From assembly GCF_936928535.1 (NCBI RefSeq), contig NZ_CAKZHY010000074.1:1-46646 (forward strand): 46,646 nt of DNA. The letters run 5' to 3'. This DNA comes from an uncultured Bradyrhizobium sp. Lineage in GTDB: Bacteria; Pseudomonadota; Alphaproteobacteria; Rhizobiales; Xanthobacteraceae. Each line of letters begins with the position of its first letter. The first letter of the stretch is position 1. The translations under genes were made by a program, and so were the position numbers. This document shows positions 8,791 through 15,657 of this stretch, piece by piece. The notes below the pieces were generated by a model. That model saw only the letters and a program-made list of their open reading frames with translations, did not search any database and had not been told where the DNA came from.

Positions 8791-8818
8791 CCCTCTCCCC
8801 GTCCTCAAGGGGAGAGGG
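8791..8818. repeat. Hairpin between fmdA copy 2 and fmdB copy 2
   Basis: Perfect 10-bp stem, CCCTCTCCCC and GGGGAGAGGG around an 8-base loop, in the 83-base gap between the two genes. The sequence resembles one arm of the larger repeat at 6651-6803, so it is probably a reduced copy of the same element. No T-run follows. Confidence 0.65.
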
Positions 8819-8861
8819 GCTTTCTCCGCGCGTCCTGTCACCAAATGCGTAGGAATCAATC

Positions 8862-9239
8862 ATGCCGGTCTATGAATATCTCTGTGACAATTGCGGACCC
8901 TTTAGGGATCTGCGCCCGATGGCGGAATGCGACGATCCGCAGGACTGCCCGCATTGCGAGGTCTCATCGCCGCGCGTGATCCTGACCGCGCCGAACTTCT
9001 TCTGCATGCCGGCGGACAAGCGCAAGGCGCACGCCGTCAACGAGCGCAGCTCGCATGCGCCGCAGACGCTGGCGCAATACAAAGCCTCGCATGGCCCGGG
9101 CTGCGGCTGCTGCTCGTCGGGCAAGACCCTCAAGGACAAGAACGGGACGGACAGGAAGAAGCCCGCGCGGCTGATGACCAAGAGCAGGAGTGGCGCCAAG
9201 GGCTTTCCCACCGCGCGGCCCTGGATGATCAGCCACTAA
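8862..9239 (+). CDS. fmdB: FmdB zinc-ribbon protein, copy 2
   Basis: 125-residue FmdB-family protein with the zinc ribbon C8-x2-C11 and C29-x2-C32 after MPVYEYL. A second cysteine cluster (CGCC, near residues 82-85) and a basic, Lys/Arg-rich tail follow, ending in ARPWMISH. It is longer than copy 1 because of an expanded middle. It stands between fmdA and amiE and is likely co-transcribed with them. A regulatory role is the family annotation; the sequence shows only a metal-binding ribbon and a basic tail that could bind nucleic acid. Confidence 0.87.
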   Translation: MPVYEYLCDNCGPFRDLRPMAECDDPQDCPHCEVSSPRVILTAPNFFCMPADKRKAHAVNERSSHAPQTLAQYKASHGPGCGCCSSGKTLKDKNGTDRKKPARLMTKSRSGAKGFPTARPWMISH

Positions 9240-9271
9240 CCCCAAGCAAAGAAAAAACAGGAGCGTCCACC

Positions 9272-10312
9272 ATGCTTCACGGCGATATCTCCAGCAGCAA
9301 CGACACCGTCGGCGTCGCGGTCGTCAATTACAAGATGCCCCGCCTGCACACCAAGGCCGAGGTGCTCGACAACGCCCGCAAGATCGCCGACATGCTGGTG
9401 GGCATGAAGGCAGGCCTGCCCGGCATGGACCTGGTGATTTTCCCCGAATATTCCACGCAAGGCATCATGTACGACTCCAAGGAGATGTACGAGACGGCCT
9501 CCGCCGTGCCCGGTGAGGAGACCGCGATCTTCGCGGAGGCTTGCCGCAAGGCAAAGGTGTGGGGCGTGTTCTCGCTGACCGGCGAACGCCACGAGGAGCA
9601 CCCGCACAAGGCGCCGTACAACACGCTGATCCTGATGAACGACAAGGGCGAGATCGTCCAGAAATATCGCAAGATCATGCCGTGGGTGCCGATCGAGGGC
9701 TGGTACCCCGGCAATTGCACCTATGTCTCCGAAGGTCCGAAGGGGATGAAGGTCAGCCTGATCATCTGCGACGATGGCAATTTCCCGGAGATTTGGCGCG
9801 ACTGCGCCATGAAGGGTGCCGAGCTGATCGTGCGCTGCCAGGGCTACATGTATCCCGCCAAGGAGCAGCAGGTCCTGATCTCCAAGGCGATGGCCTGGGC
9901 CAACAATGTCTATGTCGCGGTCGCCAATGCCGCCGGCTTCGACGGCGTCTACTCTTACTTCGGCCATTCCGCGATCATCGGCTTCGACGGCCGCACGCTC
10001 GGCGAATGCGGCGAGGAGGAATACGGCATCCAGTACGCCCAGCTCTCGAAGCATCTGATCCGCGATGCCCGCCGCAACGGCCAGTCGCAGAACCATCTCT
10101 ACAAGCTGGTTCATCGCGGCTACACCGGCATGATCAATTCTGGCGAGAGCCCGCGCGGCGTCGCGGCCTGTCCCTATGATTTCTACAAGAACTGGATCGC
10201 CGATCCCGAAGGCACGCGCGACATGGTCGAGGCGATGACGCGCTCGACCGCGGGCACGGCCGAATGCCCGATCGACGGCATCCCGAACGAGGCCGCGCCG
10301 AGCAATTACTAG
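9272..10312 (+). CDS. amiE: Aliphatic amidase AmiE
   Basis: 346-residue nitrilase-superfamily aliphatic amidase, which hydrolyses acetamide, propionamide and similar short amides to the acid and ammonia. The N terminus ([19 protein letters not shown]) is nearly that of Pseudomonas AmiE, and the catalytic triad falls at the same positions: E59 (FPEY), K134 (KYRKI) and C166 (IICDDGN). The frame is open upstream through fmdB, but the ATG at 9272, after ACAGGAG, gives the exact family start. The paralogue AmiF (formamidase) was considered, but the N terminus and length fit AmiE better. With FmdA upstream, the cluster covers both formamide and longer amides. Confidence 0.93.
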   Translation: MLHGDISSSNDTVGVAVVNYKMPRLHTKAEVLDNARKIADMLVGMKAGLPGMDLVIFPEYSTQGIMYDSKEMYETASAVPGEETAIFAEACRKAKVWGVFSLTGERHEEHPHKAPYNTLILMNDKGEIVQKYRKIMPWVPIEGWYPGNCTYVSEGPKGMKVSLIICDDGNFPEIWRDCAMKGAELIVRCQGYMYPAKEQQVLISKAMAWANNVYVAVANAAGFDGVYSYFGHSAIIGFDGRTLGECGEEEYGIQYAQLSKHLIRDARRNGQSQNHLYKLVHRGYTGMINSGESPRGVAACPYDFYKNWIADPEGTRDMVEAMTRSTAGTAECPIDGIPNEAAPSNY

Positions 10313-10319
10313 GAGCGCT

Positions 10320-10403
10320 TTCGCGGCGTCGACGTTCGGCGACGAGGTCTCGAGCCTCACGCGCACCTCGACCGGCAAGGGTGTCGTCCGCTACAGCTGG
10401 TAG
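10320..10403 (+). pseudogene. Possible C-terminal gene remnant after amiE
   Basis: Just after the amiE stop, one frame reads FAASTFGDEVSSLTRTSTG, then KGVVRYSW and a stop. It has no start codon of its own and its codons are GC-rich like real coding sequence. It looks like the last 27 residues of a lost gene but could be chance. I do not recognise the parent family. Confidence 0.25.
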
Positions 10404-10406
10404 GCT

Positions 10407-11285
10407 CTATCGCTTCGGCTGCGTCGGCTTGCGCGGTGGGCGCGGGGCGGCCGCGGGAGCCGGCGTTCCGCTCATCTTGTTGGCGGCTTCGCTGACATCG
10501 AGCAGCGAGCGACGGGTGTCCTCGAGGAAGCTCGCCGATTTCTTCTTCATGGTGTCGGCGAGCTCGTGCAGCCCCTTCACCTTGTCGAACAGCTCGTCGG
10601 CCTTGCCGTCGACGAAACCCGGCACCGCGCCCTCGATTTTCGAGACCGCCTTGTCGAAGCCTTCAAATGCATTGTCGACCTTGAGCATCACGGCGTCGAT
10701 CTCCTCGCCCTTGCCGGTGAGATCGGCGGTGTAGTTCTCGAACGTACGCAGGCCGTCCTTGATCGCGGGCGCGTTGCTGACGATCGTGCGGTCAACGCTA
10801 TGCAGCGTGTCGACAATGGATTCAGCATCGCTGAGATCGGCGGTCAGCACGGGGATGCCGTCCGAGTCCAGCGGCACCGATGGCGCCGAGGGGGCGCCGC
10901 CAATCAGCGAGACCGCGGCAACGCCGGTAAGGCCCTGGAACTCGATGCCGGCGACCGTGTCCTTGCGGATCGGCGCGGTGTTGTCCAGCGACACCAGCGC
11001 CACGACCTTGCGCGGACTCTGCAGCTGGATCGACAGGATCTGGCCGGCGGGCACGCCGTCGAAATTGACCGGACCGCCGCGGCGCAGGCCGCTCGCCGAA
11101 CCGCCTTCGAAAACGACGCGCAATTGGCTGCGGCTCTGGCTGGCCCGCCATTTCTGCACGCCGAGCAGGCCGCCGAACGCGACGGCGATCACCGTCAGCG
11201 TCGCCGTTCCGATCACAAGATTGCTCGCGCGTGCCATGAAATCGAGTCTACGGCCAATGCCGGGAAGTTGGAAGGAGGCAGTCAT
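10407..11285 (-). CDS. MCE/MlaD-family lipid-transport protein
   Basis: 292 residues. One N-terminal membrane anchor (about residues 23-43) is followed by an MCE/MlaD domain (about 50-125; motif GLRRGGPVNFDGVPAGQI), then a long helical region (about 135-255) and a Pro/Ala-rich tail. MCE proteins form periplasmic rings or tunnels that carry phospholipids between the membranes. The usual partners MlaE (permease) and MlaF (ATPase) are not in this window, so it may serve a transporter encoded elsewhere. The start is uncertain: the upstream ATG has a poor ribosome-binding site, and an internal ATG at residue 17 (11237) is an alternative. It stands alone, facing away from an intergenic repeat. Confidence 0.8.
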   Translation of the reverse strand: MTASFQLPGIGRRLDFMARASNLVIGTATLTVIAVAFGGLLGVQKWRASQSRSQLRVVFEGGSASGLRRGGPVNFDGVPAGQILSIQLQSPRKVVALVSLDNTAPIRKDTVAGIEFQGLTGVAAVSLIGGAPSAPSVPLDSDGIPVLTADLSDAESIVDTLHSVDRTIVSNAPAIKDGLRTFENYTADLTGKGEEIDAVMLKVDNAFEGFDKAVSKIEGAVPGFVDGKADELFDKVKGLHELADTMKKKSASFLEDTRRSLLDVSEAANKMSGTPAPAAAPRPPRKPTQPKR

Positions 11286-11292
11286 GGTACGT

Positions 11293-11377
11293 AGGCCGGG
11301 TTAGCGAAGCGTAACCCACCCTTGGTCGCCGCATTTCTTGCTGAAAAGGGCGGATTACGCTGCGTTAATTCGCCCTG
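11293..11377. repeat. Intergenic repeat with two hairpins
   Basis: Two small inverted repeats lie side by side between the MCE gene and the acyl-CoA synthetase gene. The first is GGGTTA...TAACCC at 11298-11317. The second is GGGCGGATTA...TAATTCGCCC at 11348-11375, with one mismatch. The wording (GGGTTAGCGAAGCGTAACCC) is that of a common Bradyrhizobium interspersed element, recognised from memory. It fills almost the whole gap. Confidence 0.65.
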
Positions 11378-11384
11378 CGCGACA

Positions 11385-13604
11385 TCAATGGCCGGCGGCG
11401 CGCTTCGCGGCGGCGTTGTTCAGCACGATCAACGCGTCGACGGCCACGCCCGTCCTGGCATTGATCAGGAACGGATTGACGTCGATCGAGGCGATCCGGT
11501 CGCCGGCATCCGCGATCAAATTGGACAGACCGACCAGCGCCTTTACGGCCGAGGTCTCATGCAGCGCAGGCTTGCCGCGATAGCCGCGCATCTTGATGCC
11601 GGCCTTGGTCCGGCCGATCAGAAGCCGCGCCTCGGCCTCGTCCAGCGGGGCGCCGGCGAGAGCCACGTCCTTCATCAGCTCGATATCGATGCCGCCAGTG
11701 CCGAACAGCACGACGGGCCCCATCTCGGCATCGAGCGAGGCGCCGACCACGAGCTCGAGATCCGCCTTGACCTGCTGCGCGATCAGGATGCCGTCGAGCT
11801 TCGGTTTGCCCTTCAGCTTCTTGACCCGCGCCGTGATGTCGGCAAACGCCTTCTTCACCTCAGCCGCGCTGTTGAGATTCAACACCACACCACCGATGTC
11901 GGATTTGTGCAGGATCTCGGCGCTGACGACCTTTGCCACGACCGGAAATCCGATCTGCTTGGCGATCTCTGCGGCTTCCGCGGCGGTCTGCGCGATCGCC
12001 TCCTTCGAAACCGGGATGCCATAGGCCTTCAGCAGCCTCTTGGAAGCGACCTCGTCGAGCGCGGCACCGCGCGCCGACTTCAACGCCTTCTCGAGCAGGG
12101 CGCGTGCTGCCGGCTTCGAGCTCGAGACGATGTCGGGTACCTCCTTGCGCAGCGTCGCATAGGCGAGCAGCGATTTGATCGCGGTCACCGCACGGTCCAT
12201 GCCCTGCATCACCGCCAGATGCGGCAACGACTTGCGCAGACCCTTGGTGAATTCGGTGAAGCCGATCGACATCGCGCTGATATAGATCACGGGCTTTCCG
12301 GCCCGGCTCGCCATCTCGTTGACGATGCGCAAGTTTCGTTCGCGTTGTTCATGCGGCGTCTTCGGAAACTCGGCGTCGATGATGACGATGTCGATATGGG
12401 GATCGTCGATCATCAGCTTGATCGACTTCATGTAGACGGAGGGATCGACCACCGCGGCAAAGCCGGCGTCGAGCGGATTGCCGACGATCGAACCCGGTCC
12501 GAGCATCTTGCCGAGCTCACTGCTGACATCGGGGCTCAGTGGCGAGAAATTCAGGCCTTGTGCATAGAAGGCATCGATCAGCATGCCGCGCTTGCCGCCC
12601 GACAGCGTCACTGCCGCAAGCCGGTCACCTTTGGGGACGGCAGCGTGGACGAAGCATTCGGTGGTCTCGATCAGTTCGTCGAGGCCGGCCACGCGGATCA
12701 CACCTTCACGCGTTGCAATCGCATCGAACGTCTCGATCGAGCCGGCGAGTGCGCCGGTGTGTGCCATCGCGGCGGCACGTCCACCCTCCGATGATCCGAG
12801 CTTGAGTGCGATCACCGGCTTGCTGGCCGCGCGCGCGGCCTTGCAGGCATCGCGAAACGCCTTGGTATTGCGCACGCCCTCGAGATAGACCACGATCACC
12901 TTGACGCTCGGATCCTCGGCGAAATAGCGCATCAGGTCCGGTGTCTCGAGTCCAGTCTCGTTCCCGGTCGTCACCATGTAGCCGACACCGACGCCGCGAT
13001 CTTCCAGCGCCTGCCTGATCGCCATGACGATGGCACCCGATTGCCCGGCGATCGCCACCGCGCCTTGTTCCATGGTGACGGAGCGGTCGTCGATATTGGT
13101 GAAGAGCTTTTCGCCGGCGCTTAAGTTGCCGAGGCAGTTCGGACCCGTGACGGCCAACCCCGTCTCGCGCACCGCCTGTTGCAGCTCAGTGGCGAGCCTC
13201 TGGCTCTCCTCATCCTGCAATTCGCTGAAACCCGAGGTGACGATGGTCGCAGACCGCGCACCGGCAGCTGCGGCGTCGCGGATCACCTGCACGGCAAAGC
13301 GCGCGGGCACCAGCACGAGGACGTGGTCGGGCTTTTCCGGCAGGCTCGCAAAATCCTTGTAGCAGGGTACGCCCCAGATGCTCTCGCGCTTGGCATTGAC
13401 AGGATAAAGCCCGCCCTCGAAGCCGTATTTGACCAGATTGTTCCAGATGCGCTCGGCGTAATTGCCCGGCTTGTCGGTCGCGCCCACCAGCACGATGTTG
13501 CGTGGATGCAGCATGGCGTGGATGCCCTTGACGATGTCGCCGGCATCTGATGGTGGCGACCATGGTCGGACAGGAACCGACGCTGCAGAGACCTGAGCTT
13601 CCAT
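11385..13604 (-). CDS. ADP-forming acyl-CoA synthetase (acetate-CoA ligase family)
   Basis: 739 residues with the fused layout of NDP-forming acyl-CoA synthetases. A CoA-binding Rossmann domain (about residues 28-155, with VLVGATDKPGN) is followed by two ligase-CoA subdomains (about 170-480) and a C-terminal ATP-grasp domain (about 515-735, with GFPVVAKVVSAEILHKSDIGG). H282 in AMAHTGALAG is the expected phosphohistidine that passes phosphate between the half-reactions. It makes an acyl-CoA (or runs in reverse to make ATP); the acid cannot be told from sequence. Such genes often act on acetate, propionate or aromatic acids such as ferulate. The start has a GAGGTC ribosome-binding site. It is probably monocistronic, with a repeat beyond its 3' end. 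Confidence 0.87.
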   Translation of the reverse strand: MEAQVSAASVPVRPWSPPSDAGDIVKGIHAMLHPRNIVLVGATDKPGNYAERIWNNLVKYGFEGGLYPVNAKRESIWGVPCYKDFASLPEKPDHVLVLVPARFAVQVIRDAAAAGARSATIVTSGFSELQDEESQRLATELQQAVRETGLAVTGPNCLGNLSAGEKLFTNIDDRSVTMEQGAVAIAGQSGAIVMAIRQALEDRGVGVGYMVTTGNETGLETPDLMRYFAEDPSVKVIVVYLEGVRNTKAFRDACKAARAASKPVIALKLGSSEGGRAAAMAHTGALAGSIETFDAIATREGVIRVAGLDELIETTECFVHAAVPKGDRLAAVTLSGGKRGMLIDAFYAQGLNFSPLSPDVSSELGKMLGPGSIVGNPLDAGFAAVVDPSVYMKSIKLMIDDPHIDIVIIDAEFPKTPHEQRERNLRIVNEMASRAGKPVIYISAMSIGFTEFTKGLRKSLPHLAVMQGMDRAVTAIKSLLAYATLRKEVPDIVSSSKPAARALLEKALKSARGAALDEVASKRLLKAYGIPVSKEAIAQTAAEAAEIAKQIGFPVVAKVVSAEILHKSDIGGVVLNLNSAAEVKKAFADITARVKKLKGKPKLDGILIAQQVKADLELVVGASLDAEMGPVVLFGTGGIDIELMKDVALAGAPLDEAEARLLIGRTKAGIKMRGYRGKPALHETSAVKALVGLSNLIADAGDRIASIDVNPFLINARTGVAVDALIVLNNAAAKRAAGH

Positions 13605-13736
13605 GGCGTGACCTCACGTGTTGTTCTTCTTGGGGCGCGTCAGCCAATCGTATGGTGAGTTGACAGGAGTGGCAACCGGCGGCGCTGCATGCCGTCCGGC
13701 GGAATGCGCGGCGCAGCGCGCGCAACAGCGTCGTCC

Positions 13737-14729
13737 TCAGTAGCGCAGCACGCCCAGTTTGTAGCCGTAATGATAGGCCACCTGCCGGAGCAGATAAGGC
13801 GCAATGGCGCGCCTGATCTGTATCTGTGTCGGATCAAATCCGAGGACGCGACGCCGCAGGATGCCCATTTCTTTGACGCCGACGGCGTAGGTTGCCGCCG
13901 TCTTCTGTGCGTCATGGATCCGGAAGCAGGAAAGAAACCGCGGCATGCGAACGAATTTGAATCCGGCTGCCTGTGCGCGCAGGATGAAATCCCAGTCCAT
14001 CGCGAAATGAAAGCTTTCGTCGATTGGACCGATCTTGTCCCACACGCGCTTGCGCCAGAACATCGTCTCCTGCGGAATGTAGTCGGCATATTGCAGTGTC
14101 TTGCCATCGTGGGGAGGCAGCACCGCGCGACCAACTTCAAGCCCATCGCTATCGATGAAGATGCGGTTGCCGTAGACGATGTCGACATCGGGATGCGATA
14201 TGAAATAGTTGACGACATGAGCGAGCGTCCCGGGCAGCAGCATGTCGTCGCTGTTGAGATAGGCCATGATCTCGCAATCGACGCCGGCAAAGCCGAGATT
14301 GATGGCGTTGGATTGGCCCTTGTCCGGCTCGCTCTTCCAGCTGATGCTGTTGCCGCGGCTCTTCAGGAGATCAACCGTGCCGTCGATCGAGGCGCCGTCC
14401 TGCACGTGATAATGAAGGTTCGGGTAAGCCTGGTTGACGATGCTGTCGATCGTGGCGCCGATATACTGCGCATGGTTGTAGCTCGGCGTGACTATGGCGA
14501 TCCGGGGCGCCCCCGCAGGGATCGCAGGCGAGGACTTGAACGCGTTGAGGTTGAGCAGGCGCGGCAGATATTGCTCGAAGGTCCACATCGGCGGTCGCCG
14601 CCAGAGGCCGCGAAGCGAGGCGCGTCTCTGACCGGCCGCAACGAGAGCCAGGTTCCGCTCCAGCAACGCGACGCGGTTTTCCAGCTGCTCCAAACGATCT
14701 TCGAGACGCTGCCTGAACTGTTCGTCCAT
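13737..14729 (-). CDS. Family 2 glycosyltransferase
   Basis: 330 residues. A short N-terminal coiled coil (about residues 2-32) precedes a GT-A catalytic domain of family GT2, with IAIVTPSYNHAQYI at about 77-90, the nucleotide-binding QDGASIDGT at about 110-118 and the metal-binding NSDD at 159-162. A later W-D pair (AMDWDF) fits the catalytic-base region. It would transfer a sugar from a nucleotide sugar to a cell-surface glycan on the cytoplasmic side; donor and acceptor are unknown. There is no signal peptide or membrane anchor. It is not tightly linked to its neighbours. Confidence 0.85.
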   Translation of the reverse strand: MDEQFRQRLEDRLEQLENRVALLERNLALVAAGQRRASLRGLWRRPPMWTFEQYLPRLLNLNAFKSSPAIPAGAPRIAIVTPSYNHAQYIGATIDSIVNQAYPNLHYHVQDGASIDGTVDLLKSRGNSISWKSEPDKGQSNAINLGFAGVDCEIMAYLNSDDMLLPGTLAHVVNYFISHPDVDIVYGNRIFIDSDGLEVGRAVLPPHDGKTLQYADYIPQETMFWRKRVWDKIGPIDESFHFAMDWDFILRAQAAGFKFVRMPRFLSCFRIHDAQKTAATYAVGVKEMGILRRRVLGFDPTQIQIRRAIAPYLLRQVAYHYGYKLGVLRY

Positions 14730-14883
14730 CTACCCCGTGTTCCCGCCCGGCTCCGCCGCAAAGACCCGCAGGCCTTCTTATAGGTCTACCGACGACGGCG
14801 CCAGTTCAGCGGTTTATCACGTCAGGTCCGTCAGTAAGACTTGCGAGGGCAAAAGCAATCTCAAACCTCGCGATTGCGAACGG

Positions 14884-15453
14884 CTATTCACGATAGTCTA
14901 TCAAGGTCGCGTGCAGCAGGTAACGTTCGGGGCCGGACGCGATGGCGTCGAATGGCCAGCAAGTCGCAAGGACAAGCTCGAAACCTTGGGTCTCGGGATC
15001 GATACCCGATGCGTCGAAACGCACGATCGCCGAGGAATCCGCGCGATAACGAAAGCGGTGGCCGTCACTGCGTGTGACATCGATCACATCACCGATGGCG
15101 ACATTCCGCAGGAAGCGGAAATGTGTATCGCGATGGGCCGCATAGACGACAACCCCGCGCTCACCGGCATCGACCGTTCGGTGGATGTGACCGGGCCCGA
15201 AGGCGAGCGCCTGGCCGCTTGTGCCTTCCAGCACGATCGCGCTGGCGCCGATCCGCTTCACCTCGATCCGCGCCACCGGCCAGGTGTCGGCCCAGGACCA
15301 TGGCTTGACCGGCTGACCGGTCGCAATGCTCCGTTCGAACGCACGCTCCAGTAGCACCTGCGCGAGCCAAGCCTTGGCGTGGATGTAGGCGCCATCACCG
15401 AACAGGATCGTTCCAACCAGCGCCAGGATCAGCGGCGAGATGACGCGGGGCAT
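14884..15453 (-). CDS. Class GN sortase (Gram-negative type)
   Basis: 189 residues. One N-terminal membrane segment (about residues 5-20) is followed by the sortase barrel with all three catalytic residues: H107 (AAHRDTHF), C165 (LATCWPF) and R177 (GPERYLL). These short proteobacterial sortases (class GN) process a single dedicated substrate encoded beside them, here the VIT/VWA protein at 15658-17931. The frame is open 177 bases further upstream, but that extension only translates the palindromic repeat at 15465-15553; the ATG at 15453 gives the normal short N terminus MPRVISPL. It acts in the inner membrane facing the periplasm. It is in the same direction as its target and probably co-transcribed across the repeat. 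Confidence 0.9.
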   Translation of the reverse strand: MPRVISPLILALVGTILFGDGAYIHAKAWLAQVLLERAFERSIATGQPVKPWSWADTWPVARIEVKRIGASAIVLEGTSGQALAFGPGHIHRTVDAGERGVVVYAAHRDTHFRFLRNVAIGDVIDVTRSDGHRFRYRADSSAIVRFDASGIDPETQGFELVLATCWPFDAIASGPERYLLHATLIDYRE

Positions 15454-15464
15454 TGCTTCAATTC

Positions 15465-15553
15465 CCGTGATTGCGAGGAGCCCTTGCGACGAAGCAATCC
15501 AGACTGCCTCAGCGGATGGATTTCTGGATTGCTTCGCTTTGCTCGCAATGACG
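15465..15553. repeat. Palindromic repeat between sortase target and sortase genes
   Basis: The arms ATTGCGAGGAGCCCTTGCGA plus CGAAGCAATCCAGA (left) and TCTGGATTGCTTCG plus CTTTGCTCGCAAT (right) are imperfect reverse complements around an approximately 19-base centre. It is one of the interspersed Bradyrhizobium-type elements (recognised from memory). It lies between two genes that should work as a pair, just 11 bases from the sortase start codon. Confidence 0.75.
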
Positions 15554-15657
15554 AATTCGGTTGAGACGGCGTGTTCCAAAAAAAGGCGCGCGCAGCCGTT
15601 GGTTTCGGGACGGGCAGCCGCGCGCGCCAAGCAAGAGGAGTTCGGGGTGCTCCTCTC

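Noticed and set aside
7141..8859. 572-residue open frame on the minus strand
   Set aside because: Antisense shadow of urtE and fmdA copy 2 in GC-rich DNA; composition dominated by R, D, H, L and no domain recognised.
9272..10312. Assignment of the nitrilase-type enzyme as formamidase AmiF
   Set aside because: Its length, its N terminus ([18 protein letters not shown]) and the E59/K134/C166 positions match aliphatic amidase AmiE more closely.
11322..12794. 490-residue open frame on the plus strand
   Set aside because: Antisense shadow of the ADP-forming acyl-CoA synthetase.
15454..15630. 59-codon N-terminal extension of the sortase
   Set aside because: It only translates the palindromic repeat; the ATG at 15453 gives the normal sortase N terminus.
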